Of a stretch of 8,959 nt of DNA, positions 1 through 6,324 are shown piece after piece. The first letter of the stretch is position 1; every line of letters begins with the position of its first letter. Below the pieces are notes generated by a model. It had not been told where the DNA came from and made no database searches. It worked only from the letters and a program-made list of their open reading frames with translations. Origin of the DNA: CAYPEZ01 sp964409985 (GTDB lineage Bacteria; Patescibacteriota; Minisyncoccia; Phycocordibacterales; UBA6899); the NCBI GenBank assembly GCA_964409985.1, contig CAYPEZ010000036.1, positions 1 to 8,959 on the forward strand, read 5' to 3'. A program made the translations under genes and the position numbers.

Positions 1-512
1 GTGTGTGGTTTAGTGGGGAAGAATATCGTGCGGTGCTTCCCGATGGGCAGGCTATTGTGATGAAAGCACGGCATCACCACGACGGGCAAGGACTTTCATT
101 TATGCGCGCCATGGGTCTTGAGATTCTCTTCGCGACAGCAGAAGGCCAGCCAATGGGCAGTGTTGTTGAAAAATTAAACAACCTTCCTTCGGTGAAAAGT
201 GGAGCATGGAAGCAGCTTTCCGGTCTTATGGACCTAAAGGAGCATGGGACGAAGGTTTCCTCAGTGGAGTCATGGATGCATGCTCACGGATTAACCTGGG
301 AAGACTGCGCATATATTGGTGACGATCGTACTGACCTTGAGTGCATGCAGAAGGCAGGGCTGACGGCAACTCCTGCGAACGGACAGAGGTTCATCAAGAA
401 GATCGCGCACGTCATTCTTACGAAGGACGGAGGAAAAGGTGCTGTGCGTGAGTTTGCAGAAATGATTCTTGATGCGCGAGGGATTGATGAAACCGCTTTC
501 CCTGCAGCATAG
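1..512 (+). CDS. KdsC-family HAD phosphatase domain, 5' end cut off by window
   Basis: This is the C-terminal 169 residues of a HAD-superfamily phosphatase of the KdsC type, which removes phosphate from ulosonate phosphates such as Kdo-8-P or Neu-9-P. The reading frame is open to the window edge. The first residues (V-W-F-S-G) match the segment directly after the DxDG nucleophile motif, and bases 1-2 (gt) fit the end of the Gly codon, so the GTG at base 3 is an internal Val and not a start. Visible parts, numbered from that Val: motif II Thr45 (FATAEG), motif III Lys84, motif IV GDDRTD at 106-111, and a KDGGKGAVREFAEMIL tail typical of KdsC and of the C-terminal domain of animal CMP-sialate synthetase. 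The usual RDGxGI segment reads HHHDGQGL. It may be a separate phosphatase or the C-terminal half of a cytidylyltransferase-phosphatase fusion; the missing 5' end would decide. The family call is firm, the substrate unknown. Confidence 0.85.
   Translation, partial: VWFSGEEYRAVLPDGQAIVMKARHHHDGQGLSFMRAMGLEILFATAEGQPMGSVVEKLNNLPSVKSGAWKQLSGLMDLKEHGTKVSSVESWMHAHGLTWEDCAYIGDDRTDLECMQKAGLTATPANGQRFIKKIAHVILTKDGGKGAVREFAEMILDARGIDETAFPAA
423..509 (+). repeat. direct repeat, copy 1 (inside the intact phosphatase gene)
   Basis: First copy of the imperfect direct repeat whose second copy is at 1899-1985. The two are 87% identical, in the same orientation and reading frame, about 1.4 kb apart, and enclose the cupin and kinase genes. 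Confidence 0.85.
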
Positions 513-540
513 TCATTATTGGACATTTACTACTTGTTAT

Positions 541-1020
541 ATGAGCACAAAACCGAGCGAGAATAAAAGTGGGAAGACAATTGAATTTTCAACTCCTGAA
601 GTTTGGGAACGTCCCTGGGGCGAAGAAGTCCTTGTTGTTCACACAGATCAGTACACAGGGAAACTCTTAAAGTACAAAAAAGGCCAAGGTGGGAATTTCC
701 AGAAACATCAAATCAAAGATGAAGCAGGATATATTCTCTCGGTGAAGCTTCTCTTAGAATGGGATGATGGAGACGGAGTCATCCAACAAAGAGTGCTTGG
801 TCCTGGGCAGGCACTCCATATTCCTTCCGGAGTACCACACAGGGAGACCGCCGTCGAAGATCTTGTCATTTTTGAAGTCTCAAACCCTGTGTTCAATGAC
901 CGAGTCCGCTGCGAAGAAACATATGGGATCGAAGTGAAACCCGGACTTCCCTCAACAACTCTCGATGAGATTGAGGTCGGTTTTCCGAGGAGAAAATACC
1001 AGAAAGGAGAGAAGGTGTAA
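541..1020 (+). CDS. small cupin protein, sugar-phosphate isomerase-like
   Basis: A 159-residue single-domain cupin. It shows an RPWG segment (24-27), then G-K-L-L-K leading into the first cupin motif with H-x-x-K-D-E at residues 56-61, and a clear second motif G-x5-P-x-G-x2-H at 89-100 (GQALHIPSGVPH). This arrangement resembles the C-terminal, mannose-6-phosphate isomerase-like cupins found in sugar-nucleotide clusters. Such proteins bind a metal and may isomerise or epimerise a sugar phosphate, but many have no known reaction. An ATG at 541 is preferred over the in-frame ATG at 469, because the latter would overlap the upstream gene by 44 bases and add a non-cupin N-terminus. The gene lies 28 bases after the phosphatase stop and is probably co-transcribed with it. 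No Shine-Dalgarno sequence is visible. Fold assignment is good, reaction unknown. Confidence 0.82.
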   Translation: MSTKPSENKSGKTIEFSTPEVWERPWGEEVLVVHTDQYTGKLLKYKKGQGGNFQKHQIKDEAGYILSVKLLLEWDDGDGVIQQRVLGPGQALHIPSGVPHRETAVEDLVIFEVSNPVFNDRVRCEETYGIEVKPGLPSTTLDEIEVGFPRRKYQKGEKV

Positions 1021-1047
1021 CCCATCACATCCAAAAACATTAAAAAA

Positions 1048-1085
1048 ATCGGGAGTCTAGTAGTAGACTCCCGATCAATTTTGGG
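1048..1085. terminator. bidirectional intrinsic terminator after the cupin gene
   Basis: A perfect 12-bp stem (1048-1059 with 1064-1075) closes a 4-base loop. On the + strand it is followed by CAATTTT, a modest U-tract suited to ending the cupin transcript. On the - strand it is followed by seven T's, so it can also act as a back-up stop for the kinase transcript. Confidence 0.7.
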
Positions 1086-1114
1086 TCGGGGGCAGACAAG
1101 AGCAAGATGGCTGT

Positions 1115-1150
1115 AAAAAAAATGCCACACCTGTAGATCGAGGTGTGGCA
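1115..1150 (-). terminator. intrinsic terminator of the P-loop kinase gene
   Basis: Read on the - strand, a perfect 10-bp stem (1150-1141 with 1132-1123) and an 8-base loop are followed directly by eight T's (1122-1115). It starts 18 bases after the kinase stop codon, the classic layout of a rho-independent terminator. Confidence 0.88.
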
Positions 1151-1168
1151 AAGAACGATTGTGAGCGT

Positions 1169-1825
1169 CTACGTTCTATTCTTGGCATCGTTGATGATGC
1201 CTTGGAACTCATTTGCCCTCATGCGCATGAGGTCGGGATCGGGTTCGACTCCCGAAAGAAAATCCCATGCTTCTTGGAGCGCAGACTCACCAACCGACGT
1301 GTTGAGGTAGAGGGGGTGGTATGCATTCGGTAGTTCGTACTGTGCCCAAATGCGGACAGCCCAGTTGAAGTCGAACACGTCCGTGTTTGTTCCGTCTCTT
1401 CGAAGCCTCTCCATCATCCGTCTCCTTGCCTCATCCAAGCTGCTGTAGAGAAGAATGATACGCAATGTCATTGATGGATGCGCATCTCCCTTCTCATTAG
1501 CAATCTGAGCGAGATATGATTCTGCGCTCTTTACCGTATCCACCAGGGGTTCCTGATGATTGCGACGAGTCAGTAGCGGCATTTCTAGCGCTACCGTTGG
1601 AGCTCGATCGATAACGAGCTGTTTTTTTAACTCATTGCGTGTAAGCTCGTTACGGTAGACACCCTCGGCACTGGTCAGTACCTTGTCCTTCCAGTACTTT
1701 TTTCGGATGTCATCCATGCGGATAATGGATGCTTCATCGAGAAGGCAAGCCTCTCGAGCACGCTCCAGAAGCCATGATTTCCCACCCAGTGTGGGTCCTG
1801 AGAATACAAAAATGCGATGATTCAC
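1169..1825 (-). CDS. stand-alone P-loop kinase (AAA_33 / T4 PNK / zeta-like fold)
   Basis: A 218-residue P-loop NTPase. It has a Walker A motif GPTLGGKS (residues 10-17), then RMDDIR at 36-41, matching the R-D-D-x-R substrate-site pattern of polynucleotide-kinase and zeta-toxin-like kinases, and an arginine-rich stretch in the middle (EARRRMMERLRRDG) that fits a lid. It probably phosphorylates a small molecule, nucleotide, nucleic-acid end or aminoglycoside-like sugar; nothing seen selects among these. The GTG at 1825 is preferred because GGAG lies 8 bases upstream on the - strand. The GTG at 1834 would put that GGAG only one base away. The gene is opposite to its neighbours, has its own promoter and terminator, and lies beside a truncated copy of the KdsC-like gene, so it looks like an inserted unit and not part of the sugar operon. 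No antitoxin-like partner is visible. Confidence 0.78.
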   Translation of the reverse strand: MNHRIFVFSGPTLGGKSWLLERAREACLLDEASIIRMDDIRKKYWKDKVLTSAEGVYRNELTRNELKKQLVIDRAPTVALEMPLLTRRNHQEPLVDTVKSAESYLAQIANEKGDAHPSMTLRIILLYSSLDEARRRMMERLRRDGTNTDVFDFNWAVRIWAQYELPNAYHPLYLNTSVGESALQEAWDFLSGVEPDPDLMRMRANEFQGIINDAKNRT

Positions 1826-1855
1826 TGAGAACACTCCGTTTCTGTGCTACAACTT

Positions 1856-1883
1856 ATTATATAGCAATATTATATATTGTCAA
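1856..1883 (-). promoter_or_regulatory. consensus sigma-70 promoter of the P-loop kinase gene
   Basis: On the - strand, a perfect TTGACA (1883-1878) and a perfect TATAAT (1861-1856) are separated by 16 bases. Transcription should begin near 1849, giving a leader of about 25 bases that carries GGAG before the GTG start at 1825. It is the best promoter in the window. Confidence 0.8.
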
Positions 1884-1898
1884 GTCTGCTTCCCGTCT

Positions 1899-1985
1899 AA
1901 AGACGGAGGGAAGGGTGCTGTACGAGAATTTGCAGAAATGATCCTTGATGCGCGGGGAATTGATGAAACTTCTTTCCCTGCAGCA
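1899..1985 (+). pseudogene. remnant: duplicated 3' end of the KdsC-like phosphatase gene
   Basis: These 87 bases match 423-509, the last 29 codons of the phosphatase gene, at 76 of 87 positions. Ten of the 11 differences are silent and the other is Ala to Ser, so both copies were under protein-level selection while they diverged. The stop codon of the first copy (TAG, 510-512) reads TGG here, and the frame continues through unrelated residues to a TAG at 2073-2075. There is no start codon or phosphatase core upstream: similarity ends at about 1896-1899, 13-16 bases from the kinase -35 box. This is best read as the tail of a second phosphatase gene whose 5' part was lost, or a displaced gene end left by integration. 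A functional short peptide is unlikely. Confidence 0.85.
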
Positions 1986-2050
1986 TGGTTTCAACAAGAG
2001 GAAAATCACAGCTGTTATTACGGAGAGTCATTTTTTTTGCACAAGCAGTT

Positions 2051-2078
2051 TTGCCAGCCATATTTTTTAGTTTAGAAT
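2051..2078 (+). promoter_or_regulatory. promoter of the SDR-ALDH-transketolase operon, near-leaderless
   Basis: TTGCCA (2051-2056, 5 of 6 to consensus) and TAGAAT (2073-2078, 5 of 6) are separated by 16 bases. Transcription would start near 2084-2086, only a few bases before the ATG at 2088, and there is no Shine-Dalgarno sequence. If correct, the operon mRNA is leaderless or nearly so. The -10 box overlaps the stop codon of the frame that runs on from the phosphatase remnant. Confidence 0.5.
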
Positions 2079-2087
2079 CGAGAATAT

Positions 2088-2876
2088 ATGATCACAAAAG
2101 ACCCGTTCCGTCTTGACGGAGAAATCGCGATTGTTACTGGAGGAGAAGGCCAGCTTGGCCAACAATACATTGATGCCCTCAGTGGCGCTGGCGCGAAGGT
2201 CGCAAGTGTCGACATGCGTATGGGAAAATCAGGCAAGACTATTGTCACAGATATCACTAAAAAAGAAGAGGTCAAACGCGCATTTGATGAGATTGAAAAG
2301 CATATTGGCACAGCAACGATACTTGTGAACAATGCGGGGGCAGATTCTCCTCCCAATGCAAGCGCAGCTGAAAATGGCCCGTTTGAGGATTATCCTGAGG
2401 CATCATGGGACACGGTCATTGATTCCCACCTCAAGGGATCATTCTTCATGTCGCAAGAATTTGTGCGCCGATACAAAGAGGCAGGGAAGAAACACGGAAG
2501 CATCATCAACGTCTCTTCAACCTATGGTGTGGTGACCCCCGATCAGTCTCTATATGATTTTCGAAGAAAAAACGGAGAGACATTTTATAAACCTGTAGCT
2601 TACAGTGTCGCAAAAAGCGGGATGCTCAACTTTACGCGATGGCTCGCAGAATACGGTTCTTCCTGGGGAATACGTGCGAATTGTCTGGTCTTAGGTGGTG
2701 TCGCAAATAGCCAGGCGGAGGAGTTCACCAAGGAGTACAACAAACGCACAATCCTCGGGCGGATGGCGCAGGCAGATGAATATAACGGAGCGATTATTTT
2801 TCTTGCATCTCATAAGGCCTCGTCATACGTGACAGGGGCTATCCTGGCAAATGACGGCGGGTGGACAGCACGATAA
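2088..2876 (+). CDS. SDR-family NAD-dependent dehydrogenase (PtmA/LegG-like type)
   Basis: A 262-residue short-chain dehydrogenase/reductase. The Rossmann motif is TGGEGQLG (17-24), the variant seen in SDRs of sialic- and legionaminic-type gene clusters. Asp42 at the end of the second strand favours NAD(H), and NNAG is at 81-84. Catalytic residues are Ser144, Tyr172 and Lys176 (YSVAK). The Ser-Tyr gap is 28 residues, against about 13 in classical SDRs, because of an insert around 148-170. His114 stands where the fourth catalytic residue, Asn, is usual. It probably oxidises or reduces a hydroxyl of a sugar intermediate. The aldehyde dehydrogenase follows after 4 bases, indicating an operon. 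The family is secure, the substrate unknown; similarity to PtmA/LegG is from motif shape only. Confidence 0.9.
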   Translation: MITKDPFRLDGEIAIVTGGEGQLGQQYIDALSGAGAKVASVDMRMGKSGKTIVTDITKKEEVKRAFDEIEKHIGTATILVNNAGADSPPNASAAENGPFEDYPEASWDTVIDSHLKGSFFMSQEFVRRYKEAGKKHGSIINVSSTYGVVTPDQSLYDFRRKNGETFYKPVAYSVAKSGMLNFTRWLAEYGSSWGIRANCLVLGGVANSQAEEFTKEYNKRTILGRMAQADEYNGAIIFLASHKASSYVTGAILANDGGWTAR

Positions 2877-2880
2877 CAGT

Positions 2881-4317
2881 ATGGATACGAAAATCATCAC
2901 GAGTTTGGTTGCTGGTGTGGATTCCGCACCACCAGGGCAGACGTTTTCGAAGATTGCTCCGGGGACAGGTGTACAACTATCAATGGTTGTTGGGGCATCG
3001 TCTTCGGTGATTGAGAATGCTCTGGTCAATGCTACAGAGTCTTACCGATCATGGAGCGAATTGGGCGTTGTGCGCCGCAGCGACATCCTTCGGAAGGTGG
3101 TGGGGCTATTGGGAGATCAGCGTGAGAGGGTTGCCTTAGAGATCTCAGAAGAGACGGGAAGGCCGCATACACAGGTTCTTGGCGAAGTTGATGCTGCAAT
3201 AGCGTGCGGGACATTCTTTGTCGAAGAAAGCAAGAAGATAACAGCAATGAGCATTCCCAGTAAAGTTCAAGGACGTACCATTGAACTCCGTCAAGAAAGC
3301 ATCGGTCCAGGACTATTGATAACTCCATTTAATAACCCGCTGGCAGGCATCGCATGGAAAGCATTCCCCGCACTCCTCTGTGGAAATACTCTTGTCATTA
3401 AGGCGCATGAGTTAACACCATGCACACCAAACCTCTTTGCCAAGATCCTTTTTGATGCGGGAGTTCCAGAAAAAGTCATCTCAGTCATACAGGGAGATCG
3501 CTCGGTTGGGGAGACGCTCGTTCAGGATTCGCGATTCACATTCATCAGCTTCACTGGATCAAACAAAGCGGGATCCGCTATCCTCTCTGCAACAGCGCCG
3601 CGTTTGACCCGTGTTTCTATTGAGGCGGGAGGAAAAAACCCTTTTGTTGTTTGTGCAGATGCAGACATCGATGATGCTGTCCGAAAAGGGGTACAGTCAG
3701 CATTTGTCGATGCGGGACAACGCTGCGCAGCAGCAAGCAGATTCCTCATCATGGGAGAAGTCTACAATGAGTTCGTTAAAAAGTTCATCGAACAGACGTC
3801 TCGACTTCATGTAGGACTTTCAGACGACTGTGACTACGGGGCGATCATTTCCGAAGATCGTCTGTCGCATATTCTCAAAAAACGCGACCATGCGATCCAG
3901 AGAGGACTGAAACCTTTGTTGCTTGGAAAACGACTCCCTGGGGGTGGGTCTTTTCTTTCTCCGAGTATTTTGGAATGTGCCGACTCTAGTGATCCACTCG
4001 CACAGGAAGAAACTTTTGGTCCTGTTGTCACACTCCACCGCATAGTATCTTTGGACGAGGCAATCCTCATGGCGAACAGCACTGGGTACGGTCTCTCGAG
4101 CGCCATCCATACCCGCACGATAGAGGATGCGGAGAAGTTCGCAAGGGAGTATCATGGCGGGGTTGTGCGCATCAATGGGCCAACGCACGGAAGTGAACCC
4201 CATGTCCCTTTTGGCGGGGAGGGGTTATCTGGGAATGGGTGGAGGGAACCTGGGTTTGCCGCACTTCAATTTTATTCATCGCTCAAACAGGTGAGCAAAG
4301 ACACCTCAAGCCATTAA
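2881..4317 (+). CDS. NAD(P)-dependent aldehyde dehydrogenase
   Basis: A 478-residue member of the aldehyde dehydrogenase superfamily, of normal family length. All active-site parts are present: Asn151 (TPFNNP), the cofactor-loop segment FTGSNKAGS, general base Glu248 in EAGGKNP, nucleophile Cys282 in GQRCAAASR (34 residues after the Glu, as in well-studied ALDHs), and EETFGPV at 376-382. It should oxidise an aldehyde, perhaps a sugar or sugar-fragment aldehyde, to the acid. The ATG at 2881 is preferred to the in-frame ATG at 2851, which overlaps the SDR gene by 26 bases; neither has a Shine-Dalgarno sequence, so translation is probably coupled to the SDR 4 bases upstream. The transketolase follows after 22 bases. 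Its position between an SDR and a transketolase suggests a biosynthetic role in sugar modification instead of general detoxification. Confidence 0.92.
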   Translation: MDTKIITSLVAGVDSAPPGQTFSKIAPGTGVQLSMVVGASSSVIENALVNATESYRSWSELGVVRRSDILRKVVGLLGDQRERVALEISEETGRPHTQVLGEVDAAIACGTFFVEESKKITAMSIPSKVQGRTIELRQESIGPGLLITPFNNPLAGIAWKAFPALLCGNTLVIKAHELTPCTPNLFAKILFDAGVPEKVISVIQGDRSVGETLVQDSRFTFISFTGSNKAGSAILSATAPRLTRVSIEAGGKNPFVVCADADIDDAVRKGVQSAFVDAGQRCAAASRFLIMGEVYNEFVKKFIEQTSRLHVGLSDDCDYGAIISEDRLSHILKKRDHAIQRGLKPLLLGKRLPGGGSFLSPSILECADSSDPLAQEETFGPVVTLHRIVSLDEAILMANSTGYGLSSAIHTRTIEDAEKFAREYHGGVVRINGPTHGSEPHVPFGGEGLSGNGWREPGFAALQFYSSLKQVSKDTSSH

Positions 4318-4339
4318 TCACACGTAACAGCACATCCTT

Positions 4340-6280
4340 ATGGGAGAACTTGGAGGAAAAACGACTTACACAACAATGGAGCTTTGTTATCTTGATCAAA
4401 AAGAGCTCAAACGCATTTTGGCTGCAACAACTGATGTTGTACTTCGAACACAGCTTCTTGCTGCAGCAAATCGACTGAATACTCTATATATGATCATGCG
4501 CGCGGGTTCTGGCCACATCGGCTCATCATTTAGTGCCATGGATATTTTTTCTTGGCTATGGCTCAATGAGCTCGAGGACGCAAATGCGCCACGTCCAGGG
4601 AAAGATGTTTTTTTCTCTTCAAAAGGGCATGATGCGCCAGGATTGTATGCCACACTCATTGCTCTCGGAAAACTTCCATTTTCTTTGATTCATACGCTCA
4701 GAAGATATAAAGGCTTGCCGGGTCATCCAGATGTCGAAATCCCATATATTGCGACGAATACAGGATCTCTGGGTATGGGAATCTCCAAGGCACATGGAAT
4801 GGTGCGCGCCAAGCGATTAAAACGTGAGAAGGGGAATGTCTACGTTCTTACTGGTGATGGAGAGCTTCAAGAAGGGCAATTCTGGGAATCACTTCAGCCG
4901 GCGGCGAATGATGCGTGTGGTGAAATCACAGTCATCGTCGACCACAACAAGATCCAGTCGGATACATTAGTTTCGGAAACGAGTGATCTTGGGAACATTG
5001 AAGGGAAACTCCGCGCTTTCGGATGGGAAGTCGCTCGTATCGATGGACACGATTTGTCAGCGCTCAAAAGCACGCTCCGCGCAATGCGACAGATCACCGA
5101 TCGGCCAAAAATCATCATTGCTGATACGGTCAAAGGGAAAGGTGTGAGTTTTATGGAAAAAATTGATCCCGACGGATACTATCGGTACCACAGCGGAGCT
5201 CCCGCAATCCCGCAATATCTTCAGGCTGCGGAAGAACTCCTCCAGGGGCTCAATGCTCTTCTTGGTAAGGCTGGGGCAAAGCCAGCAACAGTGACCACTG
5301 TTGAAATTCCTGCCCGTGTTCCGGCACACGCCCCCCAACGCCTCATTGCCGCATATACAGAAGAACTCTTGGCGTTAGCAAAAAAACATAAATCGATTGT
5401 GGCGATGGACGGGGATCTCGTTCTAGATACCGGCCTCATTCCATTCAAAGCAAAGTACCCAGAGCGATATATTGAAGCGGGGATCGCCGAGCAAGATATG
5501 GTGTCACAAGCGGGAGGCTTGGCGCTTCGTGGAATGCTTCCCATTGTGCATTCATTCGCCTGCTTCCTTCCGACTAGAGCAAACGAACACTTCTACAATA
5601 ATGCGTCCGAGCGGACGAAAATCATCTATACTGCATCTCTCGCAGGGCTTCTTCCTGGTGGGCCAGGGCATTCCCATCAGTCTGTCCGTGATATTTCCAT
5701 TGTCGGTTCTATCCCAGGGCTAACCCTCATCGAGCCGTCAAATGAAGAAGAGACAAAGATGGCGCTTCGCTGGGCAGTAGAGAAAAATTCAGACAGCACA
5801 TACCTGCGTCTTGTAAGCATTCCTGTGGAGATGCCATTTACCCTCCCTAAGGGACACATGCTTTCTCGAGGGAAGGGAACCACTATCCTCTCTGGGAAAG
5901 ATGCGATGATTGTTACGTACGGACCCACAATGCTTTCTGAGGGATATCGCGCAGCAATGATGCTTAAGAAAGAAGGATTCTCCATTGGCCTTACGGCTCT
6001 TCCATGGCTGAATACGGTTGATGATGGGTGGCTCCATCGCATCGCATCAAAGACAGGGCTTATCATTGCGATCGATGACCACTACCGAAAACTCGGACAA
6101 TCCGCAATGCTCGCACAGTCTTTGGTGAGGAAGAAGGGGAATCCACCACTCGTATCTGTTGGTATTGAGGATATTCCCGCATGTGGGACAAACATTGAAG
6201 TTCTTGCGCATCACAAACTCGATGCCGTATCTCTTGCGGCAACAATTCGCACAGCAGTTCGGAAATCAAAAAAGCAATAA
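4340..6280 (+). CDS. transketolase, full-length single chain
   Basis: A 646-residue thiamine diphosphate enzyme that moves two-carbon ketol units between sugars. The N-terminal half has SGHIG (His59), KGHDAPG, and the ThDP/Mg signature starting GDGELQEGQ (172-180) with Asn203 exactly 30 residues after Asp173. Residues about 285-330 form a linker. The C-terminal half has the cofactor-activating Glu384 in GIAEQDM, then GPGHSHQSVRD and a transketolase C-domain. The AEQ form and the SHQ loop resemble DXS and split transketolases more than the E. coli TktA type. The first 12 residues look unlike the family, so the ATG at 4376 (634 residues) is a real alternative; a GGAGG at 4352-4356 is too far (19 bases) to settle it. 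As third gene of the operon it probably makes a dedicated sugar precursor, although a housekeeping pentose-phosphate role cannot be excluded. Confidence 0.92.
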   Translation: MGELGGKTTYTTMELCYLDQKELKRILAATTDVVLRTQLLAAANRLNTLYMIMRAGSGHIGSSFSAMDIFSWLWLNELEDANAPRPGKDVFFSSKGHDAPGLYATLIALGKLPFSLIHTLRRYKGLPGHPDVEIPYIATNTGSLGMGISKAHGMVRAKRLKREKGNVYVLTGDGELQEGQFWESLQPAANDACGEITVIVDHNKIQSDTLVSETSDLGNIEGKLRAFGWEVARIDGHDLSALKSTLRAMRQITDRPKIIIADTVKGKGVSFMEKIDPDGYYRYHSGAPAIPQYLQAAEELLQGLNALLGKAGAKPATVTTVEIPARVPAHAPQRLIAAYTEELLALAKKHKSIVAMDGDLVLDTGLIPFKAKYPERYIEAGIAEQDMVSQAGGLALRGMLPIVHSFACFLPTRANEHFYNNASERTKIIYTASLAGLLPGGPGHSHQSVRDISIVGSIPGLTLIEPSNEEETKMALRWAVEKNSDSTYLRLVSIPVEMPFTLPKGHMLSRGKGTTILSGKDAMIVTYGPTMLSEGYRAAMMLKKEGFSIGLTALPWLNTVDDGWLHRIASKTGLIIAIDDHYRKLGQSAMLAQSLVRKKGNPPLVSVGIEDIPACGTNIEVLAHHKLDAVSLAATIRTAVRKSKKQ

Positions 6281-6309
6281 AAAAATTAGGTGCCTATTGC
6301 TAGGCTCCT
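6279..6309 (-). terminator. terminator of the gmd-fcl operon, shared with the converging transketolase
   Basis: A 9-bp stem with one central mismatch (6288-6296 with 6301-6309) closes a 4-base loop. On the - strand it is followed by AA and seven T's (6285-6279), giving a proper terminator 15 bases after the fcl stop. On the + strand the trailing sequence is GGTTTCG, a poor U-tract, so termination of the transketolase message here would be weaker. Confidence 0.6.
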
Positions 6310-6324
6310 GGTTTCGCGAGCACG

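Noticed and set aside
469..540. Upstream ATG at 469 as the cupin start
   Set aside because: It would overlap the phosphatase gene and add 24 residues that do not resemble a cupin N-terminus.
1893..1906. Palindrome CCGTCT-AA-AGACGG at the junction of kinase cassette and remnant
   Set aside because: Six base pairs with a two-base loop can arise by chance at a junction, and there is no U-tract or known operator match. Noted only as a possible junction scar.
1899..2075. Open frame continuing from the phosphatase remnant, as a possible small gene
   Set aside because: It has no upstream start codon tied to a ribosome binding site, its second half looks random, and it is interrupted by the SDR promoter.
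3820..4203. 127-residue open frame on the - strand inside the aldehyde dehydrogenase gene
   Set aside because: Antisense to conserved ALDH motifs, with no family features.
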